Source: Fidelibacterota bacterium
Lineage (GTDB): Bacteria; Fidelibacterota; Fidelibacteria; Fidelibacterales; Fidelibacteraceae
Direction: 5' to 3'
Length of the DNA stretch: 64,000 nucleotides
Assembly: GCA_028699915.1 (NCBI GenBank)
Contig: JAQVTR010000001.1
Location: 1 to 64,000, forward strand
Part shown: piece by piece, positions 25,650 to 33,367 of the stretch
Position numbering within the stretch: the stretch's first letter is position 1
Layout: each line of letters opens with the position of its first letter
Notes under the pieces: model-generated
The model's database searches: none
Told to the model about the DNA's origin: nothing
What the model saw: the letters and a program-made list of their open reading frames with translations, nothing else
Program-made: the position numbers and the translations under genes

Positions 25650-26013
25650 GACGGGATCACAGGATATACGGGATTGATTTTGACGGGATCACAGGATATA
25701 CCGGATGGTTTATTTAAACAGGATCACAGGATATACGGGATTTTTTGACAATTCCACGATATTAACAAATCAACAAACAAAACATCCTCTTAAACCTTGA
25801 ACATTGAGCTTTGAACCTGGAACACCCAGCACTAAGCGCTGGGCGTTGGGCGCTGAGAGTGGAAGTTGGGAACTTAGGAACCTGGGAAGCTTGGTCAGCG
25901 GAATTACCTTGAATTTTGAGTCTTAAATGTTGAATCAAAACGCATATAAACAGATCAACCCGCCTTCGTCAAGACTATGGCGGGCAGGCACCTCGACAAC
26001 TTAACAACTCGAG
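25650..26013 (+). repeat. Composite spacer repeat, copy 3
   Basis: This copy is more diverged. It has three units of the GACGGGATCACAGGATATAC kind, no ATTGTCGGACAAT block, a divergent middle rich in CTGGGCG/GCGCT motifs, and then the conserved TGGTCAGCGGAATTACC block at 25892. It ends with the CCCGCC...GGCGGG hairpin (25959-25964 with 25979-25984). It fills the gap between two genes that converge on it. The rest of 25584-26029 holds nothing else recognisable. Confidence 0.82.
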
Positions 26014-26029
26014 CTATCGACAGTATATT

Positions 26030-27664
26030 TTACTTTTCTTCCATATGCGGGTATTTGTAATCTTTTGGCGGATTAAAGGTTTCCTTGATCGTTCTGACGG
26101 AGACCCAGCGCATCAGATTGATGGAGGACCCGGCTTTGTCGTTGGTACCGCTGGCCCGGGCGCCGCCGAAAGGCTGCTGTCCGACCACCGCTCCCGTGGG
26201 CTTGTCGTTGATGTAAAAATTCCCGGCTGCGTTGACCAGCACATCTTTGGCGACAAGAATGGCTTCGCGGTCCCGGGCAAAAACCGCTCCGGTAAGCGCA
26301 TAGGGACTTGTCTTGTCGCAGAGTTCCAGGGTTTCGGTGTAGCTTTCGGGATCGTAGACATAGAGGGTCAGCACCGGTCCGAAGATCTCTTCTTCCATCG
26401 TCTTAAAATGGGGGTCACGGGTAAGGATGGTCGTGGGTTCAATGAAATACCCCGTCGACTTGTCGCAGCGACCGCCGGTCAGGATCTCCGCATCCGGGCT
26501 CTTTTTTGCATATTCGATATAATCGCGGATCTTGTCAAAGGCGGCCTCATCGATCACGGCGCACATGAAATTCGAAAAATCCAGCGGGGAGCCCATTTGA
26601 ATGCTGTTTACCATCGCAACATATTTTTCGCGGAATTCCTCCCAGATATTGGAGGGGATATAGGCCCGTGACGCTGCTGAGCACTTTTGCCCCTGATATT
26701 CGAACGCGCCGCGGACCAGCGCCGTTACCAGCGCATCGACGTCAGCGGACTCGTGTACAAAGACAAAGTCCTTGCCCCCGGTCTCCCCGACCAGACGCGG
26801 GTAGCTTTTATAGTTCGCAATGTTATTCCCGACCGTTTTCCAGATGTGTTGGAATACGGAAGTGGATCCGGTAAAATGTACGCCGGCCAGTTCTGGGTGG
26901 TTCAGTACAATATCGCCGATCTGCTTGCCGCTACCGGGCAGCAGATTGATAACTCCGTCCGGGAGGCCGGCTTCTTTAAACATCTGCATCAGGTAGTAGG
27001 CGGAAAACATCTGGGTTCTCGATGGCTTCCAGACGACGGTATTTCCCATGATAGCGGGTGCGGTCGGCAGGTTTCCGGCAATGGAGGTAAAATTGAACGG
27101 CGTCAGCGCAAAGATAAATCCTTCCAGCGGGCGGTATTCCAGCTGATTCCAGGTGCCTTCCGGACTGTAATCCGGCTGGTTCTTGTAGATCTCGGACATA
27201 TAAAAGGTATTGAAATTGAAAAAGTCGATCAGTTCGCAGGCAGCATCGATCTCGGCCTGGAACACGGTTTTGCTCTGCCCCAACATGGTGGCGGCATTGA
27301 TCAGGTCGCCGTAAGGTTTGGAAAGCAATGCGGCCATGCGTTTAAAAACGGCGGTCCGGCTCTCGGCAGGCATGTCCGCCCACTTTTTCCGCGCGTTCAG
27401 CGCTGCGGCGATGGCCATGCGTATTTCCTTTTCACCGGCCATATGATAAGTGGCAAGCAGGTGGCTGTGATCATGCGGACAGCGTACTTCGCCGGTTTTG
27501 CCGGTATAGATCTCCTTCCCCCCGATAATAACCGGGATTTCGATCTGCCGGGACATCAGGTCTTTCAGTACTTTTTTCAAACTGGCACGCTCAGACGTAC
27601 CCGGTGCATAGGTCAAAACCCGTTCGTTTACGGCATGCGGGATCTTGTACAACGCATTTATCAT
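26030..27664 (-). CDS. pruA: L-glutamate gamma-semialdehyde dehydrogenase (P5C dehydrogenase)
   Basis: The 544-residue aldehyde dehydrogenase is of the stand-alone P5C dehydrogenase type, about 540 residues as in Bacteroidota and ALDH4A1. It oxidises glutamate semialdehyde from proline (or arginine) to glutamate with NAD. Key features are VGETGGKDFVFVH (catalytic Glu), QGQKCSAASRAY with Cys328 as nucleophile, and EEEIFGPVLTLYVYD. The N-terminus (MINALYKIPHAVNERVLTYAPG) is family-typical. No proline dehydrogenase is nearby. It sits alone between copy 3 of the repeat and an AT-rich upstream region. Confidence 0.93.
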   Translation of the reverse strand: MINALYKIPHAVNERVLTYAPGTSERASLKKVLKDLMSRQIEIPVIIGGKEIYTGKTGEVRCPHDHSHLLATYHMAGEKEIRMAIAAALNARKKWADMPAESRTAVFKRMAALLSKPYGDLINAATMLGQSKTVFQAEIDAACELIDFFNFNTFYMSEIYKNQPDYSPEGTWNQLEYRPLEGFIFALTPFNFTSIAGNLPTAPAIMGNTVVWKPSRTQMFSAYYLMQMFKEAGLPDGVINLLPGSGKQIGDIVLNHPELAGVHFTGSTSVFQHIWKTVGNNIANYKSYPRLVGETGGKDFVFVHESADVDALVTALVRGAFEYQGQKCSAASRAYIPSNIWEEFREKYVAMVNSIQMGSPLDFSNFMCAVIDEAAFDKIRDYIEYAKKSPDAEILTGGRCDKSTGYFIEPTTILTRDPHFKTMEEEIFGPVLTLYVYDPESYTETLELCDKTSPYALTGAVFARDREAILVAKDVLVNAAGNFYINDKPTGAVVGQQPFGGARASGTNDKAGSSINLMRWVSVRTIKETFNPPKDYKYPHMEEK

Positions 27665-27904
27665 TGTCTTCTCCTTATTTAATTATCACTTGATCACTGC
27701 AAATTTTAGACAATTATCTGAACAATTTCAAGAAAAATCCCATCTGATAACAGAAATAATGAATTTTCGTCAAATCCCATTATTATCTGACGATCATCGG
27801 CTTATTGCTTTATTCAATGAAGATCGATCGGATATTTGCGATCTTTCATGCCGCTTTTTCGGCCGTCCCCGGCCGGTCCCCTTCCCCTTTTTCGAAGAAA
27901 ATGA

Positions 27905-27932
27905 AGAGCCCCGCTCTCATTAGCGGGGCTCT
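27905..27932 (-). terminator. Terminator of hsp20
   Basis: A perfect 11-bp stem AGAGCCCCGCT/AGCGGGGCTCT closes a 6-nt loop. It lies about 30 bases downstream of the minus-strand hsp20 stop. The following sequence is T-rich rather than a pure T-run. Confidence 0.7.
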
Positions 27933-27961
27933 GGGGTAAGGAAGGGATTATTGTTTCGGGA

Positions 27962-28399
27962 TCAGCTGATCTCGATTTTGCGCGGTTTAGCGACTTCGGT
28001 CTTGGGGATCTCAATGCTGAGTATGCCGCTTTCCCAGTTGCCTTTGATCTTTTCGGTGTCCACGTTGTTCGGGAGCTGGAAACTGCGGGAAAACTTTCCG
28101 TAGCAGATCTCGTTCAGATGGCACTGCGAATCTTTCTTGTGCACCCGTTCTTTCTTTTCGCCGGAGATGGTGATGACGTTGTCCTTGACCGAAATGTCAA
28201 TGTCGTTCTTCTTCATTCCCGGTACCTCAAGATGCATCACATACTCATCCTCGTTTTCCTCAACCTCCACACGGGGCACCCAATGTACAGGTTCACTGCG
28301 CTCCGCACTGAAGAAAGGATCGCTGAAGAAGTCATCCAGCAGACTGTTGTAGAAACGGCTGACACCGTTTGTGGGGTAATTGCGTTTGGCCAGTAACAT
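27962..28399 (-). CDS. Small heat-shock protein, Hsp20/alpha-crystallin family
   Basis: The 145-residue chaperone has the alpha-crystallin domain at about residues 42-130 (RVEVEENEDEYVMHLEVPGMKKNDIDISVKDNVITISGE, given only as landmarks VEENEDEY and VPGMKKNDI). The strand end is GILSIEIPK, and the C-terminal KIEIS fits the IxI anchoring motif. The N-terminus with DDFFSDPFF is also typical. It would form oligomers that hold unfolded proteins. AAGGAGG lies before the ATG. A possible sigma-54 promoter and a 5'-leader hairpin lie upstream. Confidence 0.92.
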   Translation of the reverse strand: MLLAKRNYPTNGVSRFYNSLLDDFFSDPFFSAERSEPVHWVPRVEVEENEDEYVMHLEVPGMKKNDIDISVKDNVITISGEKKERVHKKDSQCHLNEICYGKFSRSFQLPNNVDTEKIKGNWESGILSIEIPKTEVAKPRKIEIS

Positions 28400-28418
28400 A
28401 GCAAACCTCCTTTTTTAT

Positions 28419-28436
28419 GCGGCCCTTTAATGCCGC
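28419..28436 (-). other. Leader hairpin upstream of hsp20
   Basis: On the minus strand GCGGC...GCCGC (rc of 28432-28436 and 28419-28423) with an 8-nt loop lies just before the AAGGAGG ribosome site. It could modulate translation. The site itself is outside the stem, so a classic RNA thermometer is not shown. Confidence 0.35.
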
Positions 28437-28485
28437 TTTTTTTACTTTTTTGTTTCTTCCGCTTTTCAACTTGCAACCCCTATCA

Positions 28486-28502
28486 TGCCAAAAGCATGCC
28501 AA
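28486..28502 (-). promoter_or_regulatory. Candidate sigma-54-type promoter for hsp20
   Basis: The minus strand reads TTGGCATG-CTTT-TGGCA, with the GG (-24) and GC (-12) pairs at the required 10-base spacing. The -12 element differs from TTGC by one base. Transcription would start about 75 bases before the hsp20 ATG. No sigma-54 activator gene is in the window. The rest of the 28400-28725 spacer holds the leader hairpin and the efp promoter. Confidence 0.35.
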
Positions 28503-28657
28503 ATCTTTTCCGCCTGCCATAATGACGCATTTAATGCCCATCCCGACAAGCGTATTTGCGTGTCTGCCAATGTGGCACGTTTGCCGGACCTGCGTGGCGC
28601 TGCGGATCGATCCTGCAAAAAAGTTTGTACGGCGGGAAATAAATTGCGCTTTCTTTG

Positions 28658-28686
28658 TTGCCAATAATAATGCCGGTATGTAAATT
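28658..28686 (+). promoter_or_regulatory. Candidate promoter of efp
   Basis: TTGCCA (28658-28663), a 17-bp spacer and TAAATT (28681-28686) give a start about 33 bases before the efp GTG. Confidence 0.45.
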
Positions 28687-28725
28687 ATTCCCTGAGACGG
28701 ATCAAATATCTTGAAAGGAGCAAAC

Positions 28726-29292
28726 GTGGCCTCAACAGCAGATTTCAGAACCGGGATGGTCATTGTCTATGACAACGAATTATACAAGATCGTCAGTTAT
28801 CAGCACAGTAAAATGGGGCGTGCCGGCGCAGTGGTGCGCACCAAAATGAAGAACCTGCTCAACGGCAGGGTTCTGGAAAACACCTTCCGCTCCGGTGAAA
28901 AGGTCGAGGAAGCGCGCGTGGAAGCGAATTTTTATCAGTTTTTATACCGCGACGGGAACATGTATTACATGATGGACCCGGAAACCTACGAACAGATCCC
29001 GGTCGAAGAAAGTGTGATTGGCGACGATTTCAACTACATCCGGGAAAATGACGAGGTTAAGGTACTGATGTATCAGGAACGGCCTATTGCCATTGAGCTG
29101 CCCGCTGCGGTGGAATTGAAGGTGACCTATACCGAACCCGGTGAACGCGGCGATACCGCCAAGACCAATGTCAAAAAACCGGCGACCCTAGAAACCGGAA
29201 TGGAAGTCCAGGTCCCCCTCTTTATCAACGAAGGGGATATCATCAAAATCGACACACGGGACGGTTCGTATCTGGAGCGTGTGAATAAATAA
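28726..29292 (+). CDS. efp: Elongation factor P
   Basis: EF-P rescues ribosomes stalled at proline runs. The 188-residue protein has the three OB-like domains of the family, with GDDFNYIRENDEVKVLMY in the middle and TLETGMEVQVPLFINEGDIIKIDTRDGSY at the end. The frame is open to a TTG at 28711, but AAAGGAG (28714-28720) lies inside that extension. GTG at 28726 is therefore the start. With this numbering the tip of the domain I loop is SKMGRAG with Arg32, not the usual lysine. An Arg at this place is the rhamnosylated residue in EarP-type EF-P. No modifying enzyme gene is nearby. Confidence 0.95.
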   Translation: MASTADFRTGMVIVYDNELYKIVSYQHSKMGRAGAVVRTKMKNLLNGRVLENTFRSGEKVEEARVEANFYQFLYRDGNMYYMMDPETYEQIPVEESVIGDDFNYIRENDEVKVLMYQERPIAIELPAAVELKVTYTEPGERGDTAKTNVKKPATLETGMEVQVPLFINEGDIIKIDTRDGSYLERVNK

Positions 29293-29312
29293 TCCTCAAG
29301 GAAAGGAAAACC

Positions 29313-29690
29313 ATGAAAATTCCAAAAGACCTGAAGTATGCGCAATCACACGAGTGGGTAAAGCTGGACGGCGATGTTGCCACCGTCGGCATTTCCGATT
29401 TTGCCCAGGGTGAACTGGGCGATATCGTATATGTCGATCTTCCGCAAACCGGCACGAAAGCCGTTCAGGGTGAAGCCTGCGGAACCGTTGAAGCCGTCAA
29501 AACGGTTTCGGACATCAATGCTCCGCTTTCCGGAGAAGTGATCGAGGTGAACGAAGGGATCGAGGAAGAACCGACACTGGTCAACAGCGATTGCTACGGC
29601 AAGGGCTGGATCATGAAGATCCGCATCAGCGACAAGTCCAAGCTGGATGAGCTGATGGATGCCGACGCTTACCGCGAATTTTCCGATTAG
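29313..29690 (+). CDS. gcvH: Glycine cleavage system H protein
   Basis: The 125-residue lipoyl carrier shuttles the aminomethyl group of glycine between the P, T and L proteins. The lipoylation motif VEAVKTVSDINAP (Lys in AVKTVS, near residue 62) and the start KIPKDLKYAQSHEWV are canonical. It lies 20 bases after efp and 24 bases before gcvPA, all on the plus strand, so the three are likely cotranscribed. Confidence 0.97.
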   Translation: MKIPKDLKYAQSHEWVKLDGDVATVGISDFAQGELGDIVYVDLPQTGTKAVQGEACGTVEAVKTVSDINAPLSGEVIEVNEGIEEEPTLVNSDCYGKGWIMKIRISDKSKLDELMDADAYREFSD

Positions 29691-29714
29691 TGCTTAATTA
29701 CACCGGGGTGATGC

Positions 29715-31055
29715 ATGCCTTTTTTACCGCACGGACGTGATGATGTCCCGCAGATGCTGAAAAAGATCGGCGTACGGGATTTTGAAGATTTGCTCGGCAA
29801 TATTCCCGAAGCGCTGAAACGCGGGGTACGGCTGCAATTGCCCGAAGCGCTGAGCGAACTGGAGATCCAGCAGGAAATGCAGTCCCTTCTGGCAGAGAAC
29901 CGCAGCTGCCATCAAACCGTCAGCTTTCTTGGCGGCGGCGCTTATGATCATTTTATTCCCAAAGCCGTCGATTTTATCGCCTCCCGTCCGGAATTTGCCA
30001 CGGCCTACACGCCCTATCAGGCGGAAGTCAGCCAGGGCACTCTGCAGGTCATGTACGAATTTCAATCCATGATCTGCGCTTTAAGCGGCATGGATGTTTC
30101 CAACGCTTCCATGTATGACGCCGCCACCGCAATGGCCGAAGCCGTGCTGATGGCGAGGAACATCACCCGTAAAAACACCGTGCTGATCTCCGCTGCCGCG
30201 CATCCTTTGTACCGGCAGACTCTGAAGACTTACGCACACGCACAGAATATCCGCCTGATCACGCTCCCCCTTAAAGGCCTGATTACCGATCCCGCCGCCA
30301 TTGCGGAAGCACCTATGGAAGATACGGCCGCGATTTTGATTCAAAGTCCGAATTTTTTCGGATGCATTGAAGATACTTTTGCACTTGCCGGCCTTGCCCA
30401 TGCCGGGCAGGCCTTGTGCATTCAGGGTGTCGATCCCATTTCCCTCCCCCTGCTGAAGACACCCGCTGAAGCCGGTGTCGATATTATCTTCGGCGAAGGC
30501 CAGTCCCTGGGAAATCATTTGAATTTCGGGGGACCCTATCTGGGACTTTTCGCCACACGCAAGGAATATATCCGCAAAATGCCGGGACGCATTGCCGGAC
30601 TGAGCGAGGATTTGGAGGGGAAACGTGCTTTTGTCCTCACCCTTCAGACACGCGAGCAGCATATCCGCAGGGAAAAAGCGACCTCGAACATCTGCTCCAA
30701 TCAGGCCCTCTGCGCGCTGGCGGCTACCGTATATCTTGCCCTGATGGGCGGCAGCGGGCTGCGCCGGGTCGCGGAACTCTGTCTGCAAAAAGCGCACTAC
30801 CTTTACGACAAGATCATTGCGCTGCCGGGCTACGCTTCCGTTTCGGACGATCCCTTCTTTAAGGAATTTGCTGTCCGCACACCGGTCGCGGCCGCGGAGA
30901 TCGTGGAAAAAGCGCCGGCAGCGGGATTCTTTGCCGGCATCGATCTGGGAATTTTTGATCCGCAGCGCAGGGATCAGCTTTTGATCGCCGTGACCGAGAA
31001 GCGCAGCCGCAAAGAGATGGATGATTTTACGGAATTTTTAAGCCGCTTTAAGTAA
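29715..31055 (+). CDS. gcvPA: Glycine dehydrogenase (decarboxylating) subunit 1
   Basis: The 446-residue protein is the N-terminal half of the split P protein, which decarboxylates glycine on the H-protein lipoyl arm. It begins FLPHGRDDVPQMLKKIGV and has the family segments FLGGGAYDHFIP, YTPYQAEVSQGTLQ and NFGGPYLGLFA. The catalytic PLP lysine is carried by subunit 2 (GcvPB), which is not found next to it or elsewhere in the window, nor is gcvT. Tail residues match subunit 1 length. Confidence 0.95.
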   Translation: MPFLPHGRDDVPQMLKKIGVRDFEDLLGNIPEALKRGVRLQLPEALSELEIQQEMQSLLAENRSCHQTVSFLGGGAYDHFIPKAVDFIASRPEFATAYTPYQAEVSQGTLQVMYEFQSMICALSGMDVSNASMYDAATAMAEAVLMARNITRKNTVLISAAAHPLYRQTLKTYAHAQNIRLITLPLKGLITDPAAIAEAPMEDTAAILIQSPNFFGCIEDTFALAGLAHAGQALCIQGVDPISLPLLKTPAEAGVDIIFGEGQSLGNHLNFGGPYLGLFATRKEYIRKMPGRIAGLSEDLEGKRAFVLTLQTREQHIRREKATSNICSNQALCALAATVYLALMGGSGLRRVAELCLQKAHYLYDKIIALPGYASVSDDPFFKEFAVRTPVAAAEIVEKAPAAGFFAGIDLGIFDPQRRDQLLIAVTEKRSRKEMDDFTEFLSRFK

Positions 31056-31245
31056 ACCTGCGCCCCGGGCGCGGCGGACCAGACCGACGCTTATGAATTC
31101 CCGGAAATCCATTACGCAGTGAAAAATGTTTCTTTCCGCAAATAGAAGTGTTATTATTGTTTGGTTTACATAATGCGTCCGGCCGCGCCCGGGATTTTTC
31201 CGGGAGCGCTTTTAAAGGAAGCCGGCTATGATCATGAGGTAGCGT
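31056..31245 (+). other. GC-rich spacer with hairpins before gmhA
   Basis: It holds the palindrome GCGCCCCGGGCGC (31060-31072) just after the gcvPA stop and a second hairpin, GCGC-CCGG...CCGG-GA-GCGC (about 31186-31210), before gmhA. Neither has a T-run. No open frame is convincing here. Confidence 0.4.
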
Positions 31246-31815
31246 ATGGTAAAGACATTCCGGGAAATACAGGAATTGCTGCAGCGCCTGCAGACCGACA
31301 CGGCGTATCAGCAGGCATTGGACGCGGCACTAAAAACAATGATCCGCGCTCTGAAGAACGGCAATAAGATCCTCTGGTGCGGCAACGGCGGTTCCGCCGC
31401 CCAGTGCCAGCATCTGTCCGCCGAACTGGTCGCCCGTCTCCGTTATACACGTCCGGCGCTGGCTTCGTTGGCGCTGACTGCGGATACAGCCTTTTTAACC
31501 GCCTGGGTCAACGATAACGCCGACAGCCGGCACCTGTTCAGCCGGCAGATCGAGGCGCTGGGAAATTCCGGTGATGTCCTGGTCGCGATCAGCACCAGCG
31601 GCAATTCTCCCAACATTCTTTCCGCGCTGGAAAGCGCCCGCGAGAAGGGCATGAACAGCGTACTTCTGAGCGGTAAAGGCGGCGGCAGGGCAGCGGGACT
31701 GGCAGACCTGGTTTTAATCGTTCCTTCCGAATGTACACAGCGCATCCAGGAGATCCATATCATGACCGGCCATTACGTCTGCGAAAAGATCGAGGACGCT
31801 TTCAGAAGCGCATAA
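31246..31815 (+). CDS. gmhA: SIS-domain sugar isomerase, GmhA type
   Basis: The 189-residue protein matches sedoheptulose-7-phosphate isomerase, the first step of ADP-heptose synthesis for lipopolysaccharide core. Landmarks are CGNGGSAAQCQHLSAELV near residue 45, VNDNADSRHLFSRQIEALG, ISTSGNSPNIL near residue 118, and EIHIMTGHYVCEKIE near the end (zinc/catalytic His). The length is normal. It starts at ATG 31246 and is followed 5 bases later by xerD. Other Hep-pathway genes are not in the window. A related DiaA-like SIS role is less likely but possible. Confidence 0.85.
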   Translation: MVKTFREIQELLQRLQTDTAYQQALDAALKTMIRALKNGNKILWCGNGGSAAQCQHLSAELVARLRYTRPALASLALTADTAFLTAWVNDNADSRHLFSRQIEALGNSGDVLVAISTSGNSPNILSALESAREKGMNSVLLSGKGGGRAAGLADLVLIVPSECTQRIQEIHIMTGHYVCEKIEDAFRSA

Positions 31816-31820
31816 AGGTC

Positions 31821-32723
31821 ATGCTGCGAACTTTTCAGGATTTCATTTATCATCTTCAGGGAGAGCGACAGCTTGCCACCAATACGGTAAGTTCCTATAA
31901 AAACGACATCCTCCGTTATCTGCAATTTCTGGAAACGCTGGGTATCAAAAAGCCGGAAGCGATCCGCGAAGAAATGATCATCCGTTACCTGGAATCCCTA
32001 AGCCGTATTCCGCTGGCGCCCAGCAGTCTCGCAAGAAACTTATCTGCGATCCGCATGTTTCACCGTTTCATGGTCAATGAAGCCTACTGTCCCAAAGACG
32101 TCAGTGAAAATATCGATACGCCCAAACTGCCGAAACGCCTCCCAAAGGTGCTGGATATTCCCGATATCGAGGCGATCTTTGAGGTTATTGATATCAAAAG
32201 CGACGCCGGCTTGCGCGACCGCGCCCTCTTGGAACTGCTGTACGGAAGCGGCCTGCGCATCTCGGAACTCCTGGACTTGCGCATCCCCTTTCTGATGCTT
32301 GAAGAGGGCTGGGTTCAGGTGATCGGCAAAGGTTCAAAGGAGCGGGTCGTTCCTTTCGGAGATGAGGCCCGGGACTGGCTGCAACGCTATCTTCGCCATG
32401 TACGTCCGGAATTTGCACGCAGCATTCAGGCGGAAGATTACGTATTCCTTAATCAGCGCGGGGCGCCCCTGAGCCGCATGGGCGTCTGGAAGATCATTCA
32501 GAACTACGTCCGGCTTGCAGGTATCGACAAAGCCGTCAGTCCGCATGTATTCCGGCATTCCTTTGCCACACACCTGCTGGAGGGTGGCGCGGATCTGCGG
32601 GCCGTTCAGGAGATGCTGGGACATTCGGACATTGCCACCACGCAGATCTACACGCACCTCGACCGCAATTATTTGAAAGAAGTGCATAAAACCTTTCATC
32701 CACGGGAAAAATTTCAAAAATGA
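31821..32723 (+). CDS. xerD: Site-specific tyrosine recombinase XerD-like
   Basis: The 300-residue recombinase resolves chromosome dimers at dif. The N-terminal SAM-like domain spans about residues 1-90, with the catalytic domain after it. The active-site set is complete: Arg146 in GSGLRISELL, Lys in GKGSKERVVPF, HVFRHSFATHLL, LGHSDIATTQ and Tyr277 in IYTHLD. The frame is open upstream to 31731 inside gmhA, but ATG 31821 with AAAGG upstream gives the family N-terminus. It overlaps the next gene by 4 bp. Whether it is XerC or XerD cannot be told from sequence alone. No dif site was seen. Confidence 0.92.
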   Translation: MLRTFQDFIYHLQGERQLATNTVSSYKNDILRYLQFLETLGIKKPEAIREEMIIRYLESLSRIPLAPSSLARNLSAIRMFHRFMVNEAYCPKDVSENIDTPKLPKRLPKVLDIPDIEAIFEVIDIKSDAGLRDRALLELLYGSGLRISELLDLRIPFLMLEEGWVQVIGKGSKERVVPFGDEARDWLQRYLRHVRPEFARSIQAEDYVFLNQRGAPLSRMGVWKIIQNYVRLAGIDKAVSPHVFRHSFATHLLEGGADLRAVQEMLGHSDIATTQIYTHLDRNYLKEVHKTFHPREKFQK

Positions 32724-33367
32724 GTAGTAATATTCTAAATATTATGGCGATGATCCTCCCCATTCTTCTCAGCCTGACCGTGCACGAATTCTCGCACGGT
32801 TACGTCGCCTGGCGTTTTGGCGACAATACGGCAAAAAGCATGGGGCGGCTTACCCTGAATCCCCTTTCGCATATCGATCCCATCGGCATGCTGATGCTCT
32901 TTGTAGTCGGCATGGGCTGGGCAAAACCGGTCCCGATCAATATCCATGCCTTCCGCCACCCCAAACGGGACCTTGCCCTTTCGGCGGCCGCCGGACCGGC
33001 ATCCAATTTTTTGATGGCCGCAGTCACCGGTCTGTTCTTCCGGGTTTTTCCCGGACTTGTTCCCCTGGGTGGCGATACGGGAATTCTGTTGTTTCTGAAA
33101 CTCAATCTCTTTTATTTTCTGCTGATCAACGTCGGGCTCGGGATCTTTAACCTTATTCCCATTCCGCCCCTGGACGGCAGCAAGATCCTGCGGGGATTTC
33201 TGCCGGACGGCAAAACCTATATCATTGATTACATGGAACGTTACGGCGGTTTTTTCCTTTTCGGTATCGTGCTTCTGGGCCGCGCAATCGGTTATCCGGT
33301 CTTCAGCCGACTGATCGGTCCCCTCATCTACGGACTTGTCCGTTTCTTCAGCGGAATAAGCGTATGA
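32720..33367 (+). CDS. Site-2 protease family (M50) membrane protein
   Basis: The 215-residue membrane protein has the zinc motif HEFSH (His22, Glu23, His26) in its first helix and NLIPIPPLDGS near residue 145, which supplies the third metal ligand (Asp). This is the short, PDZ-less S2P group found in many bacteria, with about five or six helices. Substrate unknown. It starts within the xerD stop (ATGA) and its own stop overlaps the rsgA start, so translation of the three genes is probably coupled. Confidence 0.88.
   Translation: MSSNILNIMAMILPILLSLTVHEFSHGYVAWRFGDNTAKSMGRLTLNPLSHIDPIGMLMLFVVGMGWAKPVPINIHAFRHPKRDLALSAAAGPASNFLMAAVTGLFFRVFPGLVPLGGDTGILLFLKLNLFYFLLINVGLGIFNLIPIPPLDGSKILRGFLPDGKTYIIDYMERYGGFFLFGIVLLGRAIGYPVFSRLIGPLIYGLVRFFSGISV

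Noticed and set aside
27645-27923. Small plus-strand frame in the pruA-hsp20 spacer
   Set aside because: It overlaps the pruA start and the hsp20 terminator, lacks a ribosome site, and ends inside the terminator hairpin.
29293-29312. Glycine riboswitch before gcvH
   Set aside because: The gap between efp and gcvH is only 20 bases, too short for an aptamer, and no riboswitch-like leader is seen upstream of efp.
31821-32723. XerD-like gene as an integrase of a mobile element
   Set aside because: It is embedded in a compact housekeeping operon with no attachment site, excisionase or cargo; a chromosomal Xer recombinase is more likely.
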